From assembly GCF_900115075.1 (NCBI RefSeq), contig NZ_FOVG01000005.1:124001-188000 (forward strand): 64,000 nucleotides of DNA. Reading direction: 5' to 3'. Positions 45,048 through 55,330 of this stretch are shown piece by piece. Position 1 is the first letter of the stretch, and each line of letters opens with the position of its first letter. The position numbers and the translations under genes are program-made. This DNA comes from Candidatus Pantoea varia. GTDB lineage: Bacteria; Pseudomonadota; Gammaproteobacteria; Enterobacterales; Enterobacteriaceae. Below the pieces are notes generated by a model. The model saw nothing but the letters and a program-made list of their open reading frames with translations. It had not been told where the DNA came from and did not search any database.

Positions 45048-47294
45048 ATGATAATCAGCCCGCCATTTGTCCGTCCCCGGAACAACGGAGAAAATGACCC
45101 ATCATGGGTCAGCAGGATGATGCCCGTGGATATAAACCGGGATTTCCCGCTCAACCGGCACGCATCATGGCACGGGGGCGTGCACGTCCTCCACACCGAC
45201 CGCACTGAGGAAGGCTACGACCGCGTTGAGTTTGTCCGCGCAATTGCGGATGGGGAAGTTGTTTCTTTTCGGGCTCCGCCTTCCACAAACAAACGTGATA
45301 CTTTTCCGCTGAATTATGATGGCAGAACCGATGATGGGTATGTGCTGTTAAAGCATCAGACCGATATCGGTGAAAACTGTCGTGTCGTTTATTACTCCCT
45401 GTATATGCATCTCATGGACCGGCTGGACCCGGCAATCAGAGCCGGAGCAAAAGTCTGGCGCAAGGACCGTATCGGGCAAAGTGGTATGGTTAGCGAAACC
45501 AATGCCTTTCACTTTGAGGTGTTCTGTGACAACGAGAACATGCTGAAGCTGACCGGACGCATCACTCCTGAACTCGATATCACCCGTGACGGCAGAACCG
45601 ACACCCTTTATGGCGATATCCATTTTTATCTGCCGCCCGGTACACGCTTTTACGAATCATTGTCTGACGCTGCCTCACCGGACACGAACCGCCTGAATAC
45701 CGTTCATACCACCACGGAACCGTTATTCGTCAGCATGACCTTCGAAAAAGGCGACTGCACGATGGTAACCCGCAGGCAGAACACCACCACGGCGGCACGT
45801 TTCGACACGGTGGGGGAGCCGCTGGTGAATGCAGATACTGTACAGGATGCTGATGATGAAATTCCGTATGAATATAACCTGTACCGGACAGCCTGCCGTC
45901 TGTACCCGCAGAATCCGTCTGCCGGGCTCGAACTGCTCCGTTTCGGGCGGGTCATCAGCACTGAACATGAAACCCTGACGCCTGCTGATGCCCCGTTGTG
46001 GCGTACCGTCAGCTTCCCCGACGGAACGGGCATGGTCAATCTGGCTTCCCCTGACATCAAAAAATTCAGCGATGCCGACTTCCCGCACTGGACGGGGTGG
46101 CGGATGGTGGACGATGACACGGACAACAACAGTCAGTGTAATTCTCCCCTTATCGCCGGATTGCAGGACAGCCGGCATTTCGGCGACCTGAGCAGCCGTC
46201 TGGTCTGCCATTTTCCGCTGGAGTGGAATGCTGCCACCTTTGACCAGCGCTATGCCTGGCTCAGAACCGGCTCTGACGATGTTCCGGCCATGTCAGAAGA
46301 AGACTGTGAACGGCTGAAAAGCCATGCCTCAGCGCTGTGTTTTAACACGGGCGAACTCGGTACAGGCAGGCTGTGGCATTTCCACCCGCAGGCATTCATC
46401 AGCCATTTCCGCAAATGCTGCTGGCTGAGCAAATCAGAGCTGAAGCAGCTTGTTCCACGGAACGCATTAAGAGCGGCCGGGTGGAATGATTACCGCTGGG
46501 AGGCCATAAATTACCGGGATGCTGCTGACAGCATACCGGACACTATCCGTACGCATATAAACAGGACGATGCAGAAATACCTGATAACCACCCCGCTGCG
46601 CATCGCCTGCTTCCTGGGGAACGGCATTCAGGAAACGGGCTGGCTGGGATCGATGGAGGAAGGGTACCGCTATACGGAAACAGACCCGCGCACGCGTCAG
46701 GTCATCCGGCGCTACAACATCTGGTACTACCCGTGGTACGGGCGCGGCCTGTTACAGCTTACTAATCCTGAAAACTACTTAGATTATTTCAGCTTCCGGG
46801 GACGGACCTGCCCGGAAAATATCAGGAACACCCTGATAAATGAATACAGCCGTCTATATTTACACCGCGGCATTCGCTACACCGACAATCACCTGTCTGA
46901 CACTGAAAACCATGTCCCTGAAAACATTATACGGTGGCGGAATAACGTCAGCAGCGACCTGCATGAGGCGGCCAGTAGCGCCGGATTTTACTGGGTGGCA
47001 AGGGATATGGCACCCTACGCGGATGCCGAACATGTGCTGGAGCGGTGCAGCGTCACTCCCCGGCGGAGCGGGATAAAGATTTACTACCGCAGCCCGGCCT
47101 TCTGGCGGGCCAGCGCCGCCGTTAACCTGCCGGGTCAGATCGATAACGAACATTATCAGGGGCTGAACGGGTTTGATAGCCGCTGCTGCGTCTACGGCAG
47201 CGCGATAGCCGTCCTCACCGAGCAGAAATTCCCGGACAGCCATAACAACCCGGTCAACGATAAACCCGAATCAGACCAGCTAAGGAGAGGCTGA
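45048..47294 (+). CDS. Bifunctional cell-wall hydrolase, candidate T6SS effector (M23-like plus GH19-like)
   Basis: The 748-residue protein has an N-terminal LytM/M23 peptidase-like domain (about residues 30-170) with HGGVHV (His42), YMHL (His121) and FHFEVF (His155). Its C-terminal GH19-like lysozyme domain has a candidate catalytic Glu529 in GIQETGWL and the substrate motif YPWYGRGLLQLTNPENY. There is no signal peptide. This architecture resembles the dual amidase/lysozyme type VI effector TseP of Aeromonas. The M23 motifs are altered: His replaces the usual Asp (position 46) and Ala replaces the first His of HxH (position 153). The ATG has GGGAG in front. The exported partner gene overlaps it by one base. 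Confidence 0.75.
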   Translation: MIISPPFVRPRNNGENDPSWVSRMMPVDINRDFPLNRHASWHGGVHVLHTDRTEEGYDRVEFVRAIADGEVVSFRAPPSTNKRDTFPLNYDGRTDDGYVLLKHQTDIGENCRVVYYSLYMHLMDRLDPAIRAGAKVWRKDRIGQSGMVSETNAFHFEVFCDNENMLKLTGRITPELDITRDGRTDTLYGDIHFYLPPGTRFYESLSDAASPDTNRLNTVHTTTEPLFVSMTFEKGDCTMVTRRQNTTTAARFDTVGEPLVNADTVQDADDEIPYEYNLYRTACRLYPQNPSAGLELLRFGRVISTEHETLTPADAPLWRTVSFPDGTGMVNLASPDIKKFSDADFPHWTGWRMVDDDTDNNSQCNSPLIAGLQDSRHFGDLSSRLVCHFPLEWNAATFDQRYAWLRTGSDDVPAMSEEDCERLKSHASALCFNTGELGTGRLWHFHPQAFISHFRKCCWLSKSELKQLVPRNALRAAGWNDYRWEAINYRDAADSIPDTIRTHINRTMQKYLITTPLRIACFLGNGIQETGWLGSMEEGYRYTETDPRTRQVIRRYNIWYYPWYGRGLLQLTNPENYLDYFSFRGRTCPENIRNTLINEYSRLYLHRGIRYTDNHLSDTENHVPENIIRWRNNVSSDLHEAASSAGFYWVARDMAPYADAEHVLERCSVTPRRSGIKIYYRSPAFWRASAAVNLPGQIDNEHYQGLNGFDSRCCVYGSAIAVLTEQKFPDSHNNPVNDKPESDQLRRG

Positions 47295-47947
47295 TGAAAA
47301 AATTATTGCTGCTGATGGCAATCCCGTTTTTTTCCTCGGGAGAAATATTCCCGGAAATTACCGCTCCATACAAATTAAGTGCTCTGCCTTTTTACCAAAA
47401 AATATTACATCGATATGACTACCTGGCGGATACGAGCTGTGGAATTGTTTCATTGAAATTATTCTACCCACCTGAACATAATAAATATCCGCCATCAGGT
47501 CCCAGCCCATGGCTTTGTCTATATGCTGTAGATGTCATCAGCAACGGATACGGACCGGGACAGGTTCTACCTGAAAGAATCTACCTTGATAAAAAAACAG
47601 GGCTTTGGAAAAAGGAAAAGTACGCCCCAGGCAGGGAAAGTACACAGCGTTCCCTTGAAGTTTATGGCATCAAAAGCCTGAGCGAGCTGCAGCCTCTGGA
47701 GCTGTATAATATCCGGTCCGTCAATGCCCGTGGCTATGCGATAGTAAACCGCAATATTCCCCTGGAGGAAAAGAAGAAAGGGATAAAGAAAAAACTGTCA
47801 TTCTGCCTGATACAAAACCAGAGCTATTCTGCTTTCTGCGGTTCAAGATCAATGCTCGTCGACGGAAAAGATGTCGATTTCACCCCCTACATGCTCAAAT
47901 CTCTTGAAACGATCGAAATGGGTCTCCCGGAAAAACCAGATAGTTGA
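47294..47947 (+). CDS. Putative periplasmic immunity protein to the cell-wall hydrolase
   Basis: The 217-residue protein starts with a likely signal peptide (MKKLLLLMAIPFFSSG), so it should act in the periplasm, where a peptidoglycan-degrading effector would strike. Its ATG shares one base with the stop of the hydrolase gene and has AAGGAGAGG in front, so expression is coupled. It has no recognised domain; there are two or three cysteine pairs and a basic stretch EEKKKGIKKKLSF. The gene is more AT-rich than its neighbours. The immunity role is inferred from position, coupling and export. Confidence 0.65.
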   Translation: MKKLLLLMAIPFFSSGEIFPEITAPYKLSALPFYQKILHRYDYLADTSCGIVSLKLFYPPEHNKYPPSGPSPWLCLYAVDVISNGYGPGQVLPERIYLDKKTGLWKKEKYAPGRESTQRSLEVYGIKSLSELQPLELYNIRSVNARGYAIVNRNIPLEEKKKGIKKKLSFCLIQNQSYSAFCGSRSMLVDGKDVDFTPYMLKSLETIEMGLPEKPDS

Positions 47948-48126
47948 TTTATCGACACGCATGGTTACTACTAATAGTATTTTAAAGTTAGGTACTTACA
48001 TAGTAATAGTAAATTACCTTCTTACCATACGCTTTACATCTGTAGATCTTTGGCTCGCCATATCAGCAAAAATCAGCCCCGGTGGCGCGCATAAGGAGGG
48101 TCATGACGAAGGAGGCGTGTGGACAC

Positions 48127-48159
48127 GCAGGCCTGACAGCGCGTTGCCGTCAGGCCTGC
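48127..48159. other. Perfect GC-rich hairpin after mnmE
   Basis: GCAGGCCTGAC (48127-48137) pairs perfectly with GTCAGGCCTGC (48149-48159). It lies 4 bases past the mnmE stop on the minus strand and has no T tract, so it may be a transcript-end stabiliser rather than an intrinsic terminator. The rest of the 216-base gap after the immunity gene holds nothing recognised. Confidence 0.55.
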
Positions 48160-48163
48160 ATGG

Positions 48164-49528
48164 TTATTTACCGATACAGAAGCTGGAGAAGATACGACCC
48201 AGCAGATCGTCAGAGGTGAACTCGCCGGTGATCTCGCTTAACGCCTGCTGAGCGACTCGCAGCTCTTCTGCCAGTAACTCACCGGCGCGAGCACCGAGCA
48301 GCTGCGCTTTACCCTGCTGTAAGTGTGTGGCCGCCAGCTCCAGTGCCTGCAGATGGCGGCGGCGTGCCAGGAAGCCGCCTTCCATGTTGCCAGCGAATCC
48401 CATGCTCTGCTTCAGGTGATCCCGCAGCTCATCGACGCCTTCGCTGGTGCGTGCCGACAGGCGAATCAGTGAGTGACCATTTACTTCTGTCAGGCCGGGA
48501 GACTCACCGGTGACGTCGGCCTTGTTACGTACCACGGTAATCGGCAGTTCCGGCGGCAGACGGGAGACAAAATCGGGCCAGATAGCCGCCGCTTCGGTGG
48601 CATCAGTGGTGGTGCCGTCTACCATAAACAGCACGCGGTCAGCCTGTTCGATCTCCTGCCAGGCGCGCTCAATCCCGATGCGTTCGACTTCGTCGCTGGC
48701 CTCACGCAGACCGGCGGTGTCGATGATATGCAGCGGCATGCCATCGATATGAATATGCTCACGCAGTACGTCACGGGTGGTGCCCGCAATGTCTGTGACG
48801 ATGGCGGCATCACGGCCCGCCAGCGCATTCAACAGGCTCGATTTGCCCGCATTAGGCCGACCCGCAATCACCACTTTCATCCCTTCACGCAGCAGGCTGC
48901 CCTGACGCGCTTCGACACGAACCGCATCCAGGTCCCCGATCACCGTATTCAGCTGCGCTTCGATTCTGCCGTCAGAGAGGAAATCGATCTCCTCATCCGG
49001 GAAGTCGATAGCGGCTTCGACATAGATCCGCAGGTGAGTAAGTGCTTCCACAAGATGATTGATGCGGGTTGAGAAAGCGCCCTGCAGCGAATTCACTGCT
49101 GAACGTGCCGCCTGCTCCGAGCTGGCATCAATCAGGTCAGCAATCGCTTCGGCCTGCGCCAGATCGAGCTTGTCGTTCAGAAATGCACGCTCAGAAAACT
49201 CACCCGGCTGCGCGATACGCACGCCCGGCAGCGCCACGATGCGCTTCAGCAGCAGATCGAGGATCACCGGGCCGCCGTGGCCCTGCAGCTCCAGCACATC
49301 TTCACCGGTAAAGGAGTGGGGACCAGGAAACCACAGCGCAATGCCCTGATCCAGCACGCTGCCGTCGCTATCGGTGAACGGCAGATAATCGGCATAACGC
49401 GGCTTAGGCAGTTTACCCAGCAGCTGGCGGGCCACCTCTGCCGCCTGCGCGCCAGAGACGCGTAGAATGCCTACGCCGCCGCGTCCGGGGGGCGTAGCCT
49501 GGGCAACAATGGTATCGCTGTGGCTCAT
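48164..49528 (-). CDS. mnmE: tRNA modification GTPase MnmE
   Basis: MnmE with MnmG adds the carboxymethylaminomethyl group at U34 of certain tRNAs. The 454 residues equal E. coli MnmE. It has the N-terminal folate-binding domain ([20 protein letters not shown]), a helical domain and an inserted G domain with [14 protein letters not shown], the DIAGTTRD switch, DTAGLRE and NKAD. The C-terminal catalytic cysteine motif CIGK ends the protein. It lies downstream of yidC as in E. coli. Confidence 0.97.
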   Translation of the reverse strand: MSHSDTIVAQATPPGRGGVGILRVSGAQAAEVARQLLGKLPKPRYADYLPFTDSDGSVLDQGIALWFPGPHSFTGEDVLELQGHGGPVILDLLLKRIVALPGVRIAQPGEFSERAFLNDKLDLAQAEAIADLIDASSEQAARSAVNSLQGAFSTRINHLVEALTHLRIYVEAAIDFPDEEIDFLSDGRIEAQLNTVIGDLDAVRVEARQGSLLREGMKVVIAGRPNAGKSSLLNALAGRDAAIVTDIAGTTRDVLREHIHIDGMPLHIIDTAGLREASDEVERIGIERAWQEIEQADRVLFMVDGTTTDATEAAAIWPDFVSRLPPELPITVVRNKADVTGESPGLTEVNGHSLIRLSARTSEGVDELRDHLKQSMGFAGNMEGGFLARRRHLQALELAATHLQQGKAQLLGARAGELLAEELRVAQQALSEITGEFTSDDLLGRIFSSFCIGK

Positions 49529-49545
49529 AAATTTTCTCTCGCTAC

Positions 49546-49576
49546 AAAAAACACAGGCGGTCGCTTTGACCGCCTG
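49546..49576 (-). terminator. Rho-independent terminator after yidC
   Basis: On the minus strand CAGGCGGTC pairs with GACCGCCTG and is followed by TG and six T. A first hairpin, AAAGCGGGA/TCCCGCTTT (49592-49613), lies between it and the yidC stop. Confidence 0.85.
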
Positions 49577-49620
49577 AGAATAGACTATTTTAAAGCGGGA
49601 TTGCTCCCGCTTTAGATCGC

Positions 49621-51267
49621 TTACGCTTTCTTCTTGTCGCGGCTATGCAGACCACGTTTTTCCAGGCCGCGATAAATCAGCTGCTGCTGGAGAATGGTGA
49701 CCAGGTTGCTGACGATGTAGTACAGCACCAGACCTGACGGGAACCACAGGAAGAACACGGTGAAAATCACCGGCATGTACGTCATGATCTTCTGCTGCAT
49801 CGGATCGGTCACGGTGGTCGGTGACATCTTCTGAATGAAGAACATGGTGATACCCATCAGAATCGGCAGGATGTAGTACGGGTCCTGCGCTGACAGGTCA
49901 TGGATCCACAGAATAAATGGCGCATGACGCAGTTCAACCGAGCCTGACAGCATATAGTAGAGCGCCAGGAAGATTGGCATCTGAATCACCAGCGGCAGAC
50001 AGCCACCCAGCGGATTCACTTTCTCTGCTTTATACAGCGCCATCATTTCCTGGCTCTGCTTCTGCTTGTCATCACCCAGACGCTCACGCATCGCCTGAAT
50101 CTTCGGCTGCAGCATGCGCATCTTAGCCATCGAGGTGTACTGCGCTTTGGTCAGCGGGTACATGATGCCGCGCACGATGAAGGTGATCACGATAATGGAG
50201 AAGCCCCAGTTACCGATGAAGCTGTGGATGAATTTCAGCAGTTTGAACAGCGGCTGAGAGATAAACCACAACCAGCCGTAATCCACGGTCAGATCAAGGT
50301 GCGGCGCAATGGCTGCCATCTTGTCCTGAATTTCCGGGCCGACCCACAGCGTTGCACCCAGATTCTGCTGTGCGCCCGCGGCAATGGTGACCGGTGCAGA
50401 TTTATAGCCAATCGCTGCTACGCCGTTACCCAGGTTGCTGGTGTAAAGGGTATTGGTGCCTTCGGTGCGTGGAACCCATGCCGTCGCAAAGTATTGCTGC
50501 AGCATTGCAACCCAGCCATTGCTGGTCGTCGCGTTCAGGTTCTCGTTATCCGCGATATTGTCGAATTTATACTTCTCATATTTCGACTCGCTGGTGGAGT
50601 AGGCCGCGCCACGGAAGGTGTGCAGAGCAAAATTGTTGCTGCCGGTATCACGATGTTTAGGCAGATCAATTGTCTGCTTCAGCTGGCCAAACAGCGACAC
50701 TTCCAGCGGCTGCTGGGTGGTGTTGTTGACATGATAATCGACATTAACGGCATATTCGCCACGCTTGAAGATGAAGGTTTTGGTGTAAACCACGCCATTT
50801 TCAGCGGTATAGGTCATCGGCACACGCAGTTCGGACTGGCCATCTGCCATCTCGAAGTGATCCTGCGCAGCGTTGAACAGCGGACGCGCGCCGTTGTTCG
50901 GGTTATCCGGGCCATTACGACCAGTTAAACCGCTCTGTGCCTGATAAAGGAACGCTGGGGTTGTTTCAAGCAGCTGGAATGGCTGGCTGGAACCCAGTTT
51001 GTCCGGGAAAGTCAGCAGCTGTGCTTGTTCAACATCACCGCCTCGGGTGTTGATATTCAATGACAGGACATCAGTCTTAACGGTGATCGTCTGGCCCTGA
51101 CCGCTGGCCGGTACACCCTGACTGGCGGTATCACCCGCTACGCTGTTAGTGCCTTGTGTGGTCTGCGTCTGCTGTGGCTGCGGAGCGTGGTCCGTCTGCC
51201 AGGCTTGCCAGATCATAAAGGTCACGAACAGAAAAGCGATGAGAAAGAGATTGCGTTGCGAATCCAT
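49621..51267 (-). CDS. yidC: Membrane protein insertase YidC
   Basis: YidC inserts and folds inner-membrane proteins, alone or with SecYEG. The 548 residues equal E. coli YidC: an N-terminal helix ([18 protein letters not shown]), a large periplasmic beta domain to about residue 340, and the five-helix core with the groove arginine in [13 protein letters not shown] and the block [20 protein letters not shown]. The C-terminus is basic ([16 protein letters not shown]), as needed for ribosome contact. It follows yidD after 2 bases. Confidence 0.97.
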   Translation of the reverse strand: MDSQRNLFLIAFLFVTFMIWQAWQTDHAPQPQQTQTTQGTNSVAGDTASQGVPASGQGQTITVKTDVLSLNINTRGGDVEQAQLLTFPDKLGSSQPFQLLETTPAFLYQAQSGLTGRNGPDNPNNGARPLFNAAQDHFEMADGQSELRVPMTYTAENGVVYTKTFIFKRGEYAVNVDYHVNNTTQQPLEVSLFGQLKQTIDLPKHRDTGSNNFALHTFRGAAYSTSESKYEKYKFDNIADNENLNATTSNGWVAMLQQYFATAWVPRTEGTNTLYTSNLGNGVAAIGYKSAPVTIAAGAQQNLGATLWVGPEIQDKMAAIAPHLDLTVDYGWLWFISQPLFKLLKFIHSFIGNWGFSIIVITFIVRGIMYPLTKAQYTSMAKMRMLQPKIQAMRERLGDDKQKQSQEMMALYKAEKVNPLGGCLPLVIQMPIFLALYYMLSGSVELRHAPFILWIHDLSAQDPYYILPILMGITMFFIQKMSPTTVTDPMQQKIMTYMPVIFTVFFLWFPSGLVLYYIVSNLVTILQQQLIYRGLEKRGLHSRDKKKA

Positions 51268-51269
51268 CG

Positions 51270-51527
51270 TTAATGTTCTCTGGTATCAAAGGTTTTTGGC
51301 GGCACAGGATCGTCACCACCCGGGTTCAAAGGGTGGCATTTTAATACGCGTTTTAATGTCAACCAACTGCCTTTTATCAGGCCGAACCTGCGTAACGCCT
51401 CAATTCCGTAATGAGAGCAGGTCGGGTGAAACCGACAGTGGGGTCCCAGTAATGGACTGATACCGCGTTGATAGACGCGTATCAGGACGATCAGGAGCCG
51501 CGCGCCAGGCGACAGTGACGACGCCAT
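51270..51527 (-). CDS. yidD: Membrane protein insertion efficiency factor YidD
   Basis: The 85-residue protein equals E. coli YidD, a membrane-associated helper of YidC-dependent insertion. It shows the family core [20 protein letters not shown], the conserved cysteines of [11 protein letters not shown] and the block [15 protein letters not shown]. Its start overlaps the end of rnpA by 37 bases, the arrangement known from other enterobacteria. Confidence 0.96.
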   Translation of the reverse strand: MASSLSPGARLLIVLIRVYQRGISPLLGPHCRFHPTCSHYGIEALRRFGLIKGSWLTLKRVLKCHPLNPGGDDPVPPKTFDTREH

Positions 51528-51850
51528 AATTTCTCCAACGCTTCCGCCAGCATACGGTTATCCAGATCGGCAACCCCCTTCTTCGCGACCACCACGAAGT
51601 CCATCGACGGCAGTTCATGTTGACGCAGACGAAAGCTTTCGCGGGTCAATCGCTTGATCCGGTTGCGTTCATGGGCGCGTTTCACATGTTTTTTAGCGAC
51701 GGTGAGACCGATGCGGGGATGCCCCAGCGCGTTAAGGCGGCCGAGAATAGTAATTTGCGGCGTGCCAGCCCGTTGTGGCTGCTGGAAGACGAAAGTGAAA
51801 TGAGTGGGAGTTAACAAACGTAACTCCCTGGGAAATGCGAGCTTACCCAT
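51491..51850 (-). CDS. rnpA: Ribonuclease P protein component
   Basis: RnpA is the protein subunit of RNase P, which matures the 5' ends of tRNAs with the M1 RNA. The 119 residues equal E. coli RnpA, with the RNR signature [18 protein letters not shown] near residue 58 and the [11 protein letters not shown] strand. It starts with ATG at 51850, 14 bases after rpmH, and ends inside yidD. Confidence 0.97.
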   Translation of the reverse strand: MGKLAFPRELRLLTPTHFTFVFQQPQRAGTPQITILGRLNALGHPRIGLTVAKKHVKRAHERNRIKRLTRESFRLRQHELPSMDFVVVAKKGVADLDNRMLAEALEKLWRRHCRLARGS

Positions 51851-51864
51851 CAGGGCTTGCTTTA

Positions 51865-52017
<153 letters not shown>

Positions 52018-52102
52018 CTAAACTTGAAAATTTTCACTGGATGACGCGTTTCGGGCCAATAAATCGACCTACGCCTCAATGTGTCTTTAATAAAGAGGCG
52101 GG

Positions 52103-52131
52103 ATTGTAATAATTGTACAGTCCCGAGTCAA
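52103..52131 (-). promoter_or_regulatory. rpmH promoter
   Basis: On the minus strand TTGACT (52131-52126) and TACAAT (52108-52103) are 17 bases apart, an excellent sigma-70 promoter. The expected start point is about 90 bases upstream of the rpmH ATG. Confidence 0.85.
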
Positions 52132-52248
52132 TTTACTTCGCGTGTTGTAGTGCCTGAAAACCCGCATACAGCCCGCTGAGTCCCGACGTTGCGCCTTACA
52201 GCATAATGTCGGGTGAAGGATTATACGGGCTCCGTACTAAAGCGCAAG

Positions 52249-52472
52249 GATCGTACGGGATCTTATTGCGATCGGCCTGCCGGATCCTGGGGATAAAATG
52301 AGATGTCGCCCGAAAATTTGCTGCATTGCGTCAGATCCCTGCTGGTTTTTCCCGCAACTGGCGTAAACTTCTTTGCGCGTCTCTGGCCTGTGGATAAAAA
52401 GGATCAAAACTGTGTAGAAAGGGAAGATCTCTGCCTCGCTTTGCGCTATGATCCGCCCTTCCGCTGACGATC
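52249..52472. promoter_or_regulatory. dnaA control region with DnaA box and GATC cluster
   Basis: A perfect DnaA box (TTATCCACA on the minus strand) lies at 52389-52397, and a one-mismatch copy at 52288-52296 (TGGGGATAA). Nine GATC Dam sites occur at 52249, 52259, 52270, 52283, 52334, 52402, 52426, 52450 and 52469. In E. coli the dnaA promoter is repressed by DnaA and sequestered by SeqA after replication; both inputs look conserved. The remaining parts of the 597-base rpmH-dnaA gap hold no gene. Confidence 0.8.
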
Positions 52473-52602
52473 CTCCGGTGATTGCAGGACGGAAAACCGC
52501 TGATAGCGGTCGCAGGCGCTTTCTTAGCGTCTGTGTCAAAAATGAACGTTTCTTAGAGTAACGCCTACTATTCTTTTCGAATTTGTACGAGTGGAGTCCG
52601 CC

Positions 52603-54018
52603 GTGTCACTTACGCTTTGGCAACAGTGTCTTGCCCGTTTGCAGGATGAGCTTCCTGCCACCGAATTCAGCATGTGGATCCGTCCACTGCAGGCTGAGTT
52701 AAACGACAATACGCTTGCCTTGTATGCTCCAAATCGCTTCGTACTCGACTGGGTTCGGGACAAATACCTTAATAGTATCAATGCACTGCTGAATGAATTC
52801 TGCGGTCCAAACGTGCCAGCACTGCGTTTTGAAGTGGGTACGCGTCCGGTTCAGCAGCAGGCGGCAACGGTCAGCCAGCCGGTCATGGCCAGCGTCAGCG
52901 CGCCCGTGATGCCCGTGCAGAGTCATATCCGTCCGGCCCCGGCGCAAATCATGCGTCCCAGCTGGGATAATGTCCCGGCACCGGCCGACGTCACCTATCG
53001 CTCGAATGTGAATAACCGTCATAACTTCGATAACTTCGTCGAGGGTAAATCCAACCAGCTGGCGCGCGCGGCGGCACGTCAGGTGGCGGATAATCCAGGC
53101 GGCGCTTACAACCCGCTGTTTCTGTATGGCGGCACCGGTCTCGGTAAAACGCACCTGCTGCACGCGGTAGGCAATGGCATCATTGCCCGTAAACCGAATG
53201 CAAAAGTGGTTTACATGCACTCCGAGCGCTTTGTTCAGGATATGGTTAAAGCGCTGCAGAACAATGCGATTGAAGAGTTCAAACGCTATTACCGTTCTGT
53301 CGATGCGCTGCTGATCGATGACATTCAGTTCTTTGCTAATAAAGAGCGTTCGCAGGAAGAGTTCTTCCACACCTTTAATGCCTTATTAGAGGGCAATCAG
53401 CAGATCATCCTCACCTCGGATCGCTATCCAAAAGAGATCAACGGGGTAGAAGATCGTCTCAAATCACGTTTCGGCTGGGGTTTAACGGTGGCGATCGAGC
53501 CGCCTGAGCTGGAAACGCGTGTGGCGATCCTGATGAAAAAAGCGGATGAGAACGACATCCGTCTGCCTGGTGAAGTCGCCTTTTTTATTGCCAAGCGTTT
53601 ACGCTCTAATGTGCGTGAGCTGGAAGGCGCGCTGAATCGCGTGATCGCCAACGCCAACTTTACCGGCCGGGCAATCACCATCGACTTTGTGCGCGAAGCG
53701 CTACGCGATCTGCTGGCGCTGCAGGAAAAGTTGGTCACCATCGATAATATTCAGAAGACCGTGGCTGAGTACTACAAGATCAAGGTGGCGGATCTGCTTT
53801 CCAAGCGCCGTTCACGCTCGGTAGCGCGTCCGCGCCAGATGGCGATGGCGATGGCGAAAGAGTTGACGAACCATAGCTTGCCAGAAATTGGCGATGCTTT
53901 TGGGGGTCGCGACCACACAACGGTGCTTCATGCCTGCCGCAAGATTGAGCAGCTGCGTGAAGAGAGCCACGATATCAAAGAAGATTTCTCTAATCTCATC
54001 AGAACATTATCTTCCTGA
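52603..54018 (+). CDS. dnaA: Chromosomal replication initiator DnaA
   Basis: DnaA opens the replication origin. The 471-residue protein has domain I ([20 protein letters not shown]), a Pro/Gln-rich linker, the AAA+ domain with Walker [12 protein letters not shown] and Walker [10 protein letters not shown], and domain IV with the box-recognition motif [19 protein letters not shown]. The start is the GTG at 52603 (MSLTLW), with GGAG in front, as in E. coli; an upstream in-frame GTG at 52591 is rejected. dnaN follows after 4 bases. Confidence 0.97.
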   Translation: MSLTLWQQCLARLQDELPATEFSMWIRPLQAELNDNTLALYAPNRFVLDWVRDKYLNSINALLNEFCGPNVPALRFEVGTRPVQQQAATVSQPVMASVSAPVMPVQSHIRPAPAQIMRPSWDNVPAPADVTYRSNVNNRHNFDNFVEGKSNQLARAAARQVADNPGGAYNPLFLYGGTGLGKTHLLHAVGNGIIARKPNAKVVYMHSERFVQDMVKALQNNAIEEFKRYYRSVDALLIDDIQFFANKERSQEEFFHTFNALLEGNQQIILTSDRYPKEINGVEDRLKSRFGWGLTVAIEPPELETRVAILMKKADENDIRLPGEVAFFIAKRLRSNVRELEGALNRVIANANFTGRAITIDFVREALRDLLALQEKLVTIDNIQKTVAEYYKIKVADLLSKRRSRSVARPRQMAMAMAKELTNHSLPEIGDAFGGRDHTTVLHACRKIEQLREESHDIKEDFSNLIRTLSS

Positions 54019-54022
54019 CGCT

Positions 54023-55123
54023 ATGAAATTTATTGTTGAACGTGAGCAGCTGCTGAAGCCGCTGCAACAAGTAAGTGGCCCCCTGGGTGGTCGTCCGACA
54101 CTGCCGATCCTCGGAAACCTGCTGCTGCAGGTCACAGAAGGTTCGCTGTTGCTGACCGGTACCGATCTGGAAATGGAGATGGTCGCACGCGTGGCGCTGA
54201 CTCAGCCGCATGAGCCTGGCTCTACCACCGTTCCGGCGCGCAAATTCCTCGATATCTGTCGCGGATTGCCGGATGGCGCAGAAATCACGCTGGCGCTGGA
54301 AGGCGATCGCATGCTGGTCCGCTCTGGCCGCAGCCGTTTTTCGCTGTCGACCCTGCCCGCCAGTGACTTCCCGAATCTTGATGACTGGCAGAGTGAAGTT
54401 GAATTTACCCTGCCGCAGGCGACCCTGAAACGGCTGATCGAAGCGACCCAGTTCTCGATGGCGCATCAGGATGTGCGTTACTACCTCAACGGCATGATGT
54501 TTGAAACCGAAGGGGAAGAGCTGCGCACCGTCGCGACTGACGGTCACCGCCTGGCTGTCTGTTCCATGCCGATTGGTCAGGCGCTGCCGAGTCATTCAGT
54601 GATTGTGCCGCGTAAAGGCGTGATCGAGCTGCTGCGTCTGCTGGATGGCGGCGATACTCCGCTGCAGGTCCGCATTGGCGGCAGCAATATCCGGGCACAC
54701 GTCGGTGACTACATCTTTACCTCTAAGCTGGTTGATGGCCGCTTCCCCGATTATCGCCGCGTATTGCCGAAGAATCCCGACAAAGCGCTGGAAGCAGGCT
54801 GCGATCTGCTCAAACAGGCTTTTGCCCGTGCGGCGATCCTCTCTAACGAGAAGTTCCGCGGTGTTCGTCTCTATATCACCGAAAATCAGCTAAAAATCAC
54901 CGCTAATAACCCTGAACAGGAAGAAGCGGAAGAGATGCTGGATGTCAGCTACAACGGCACTGAACTGGAGATTGGCTTCAACGTCAGTTACGTGCTGGAT
55001 GTGCTGAACGCACTGAAGTGCGAAAACGTCCGCCTGCTACTGACGGATTCGGTGTCGAGCGTGCAGATCGAGGATGTGGCGAGTCCTGCAGCGGCCTACG
55101 TTGTCATGCCCATGCGCTTGTAG
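54023..55123 (+). CDS. dnaN: DNA polymerase III beta clamp
   Basis: The sliding clamp keeps DNA polymerase III on its template. The 366 residues equal E. coli DnaN, beginning MKFIVEREQLLKPLQQVSG and ending YVVMPMRL, with the hydrophobic partner-binding pocket sequences conserved. The ATG at 54023 is 4 bases after dnaA; the frame opens earlier inside dnaA and that extension is rejected. recF is unusually far downstream (207 bases). Confidence 0.98.
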   Translation: MKFIVEREQLLKPLQQVSGPLGGRPTLPILGNLLLQVTEGSLLLTGTDLEMEMVARVALTQPHEPGSTTVPARKFLDICRGLPDGAEITLALEGDRMLVRSGRSRFSLSTLPASDFPNLDDWQSEVEFTLPQATLKRLIEATQFSMAHQDVRYYLNGMMFETEGEELRTVATDGHRLAVCSMPIGQALPSHSVIVPRKGVIELLRLLDGGDTPLQVRIGGSNIRAHVGDYIFTSKLVDGRFPDYRRVLPKNPDKALEAGCDLLKQAFARAAILSNEKFRGVRLYITENQLKITANNPEQEEAEEMLDVSYNGTELEIGFNVSYVLDVLNALKCENVRLLLTDSVSSVQIEDVASPAAAYVVMPMRL

Positions 55124-55143
55124 AATATATCGGCCTGGCTTAC

Positions 55144-55234
55144 TTGCCATTCTGATTCCGGGCAGTGCGCGCCCCTGGTCACATACTTCAGTATGCTCCC
55201 AGGGCCTGTGCGCTGGCCGGAACCAGACTGGCAG
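55144..55234. repeat. 91-base imperfect palindromic element between dnaN and recF
   Basis: The two halves are reverse complements over most of their length. At the centre CATACT (55182-55187) pairs with AGTATG (55190-55195), flanked by CCCTGG (55173-55178) with CCAGGG (55199-55204). The outer arms TTGCCATTCTGATTCCGG (55144-55161) and CCGGAACCAGACTGGCAG (55217-55234) agree at about 15 of 18 positions. It sits in a 207-base gap which in E. coli is almost absent. I read it as a dispersed intergenic palindromic repeat (MITE- or REP-like); no second copy is in this window. Confidence 0.75.
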
Positions 55235-55330
55235 CGACGCCGACGCCCTGGATTGTTAAAGGTAAGACCTGAATTTTTACAAGGCAAAACCATTTCATCC
55301 CGATCATTGCCCTTCACGCTGGATTGATTC

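Noticed and set aside
47871..48251. A 126-residue plus-strand frame after the immunity gene
   Set aside because: It overlaps the immunity gene and the 3' end of mnmE, has no ribosome binding site and runs through the mnmE hairpin.
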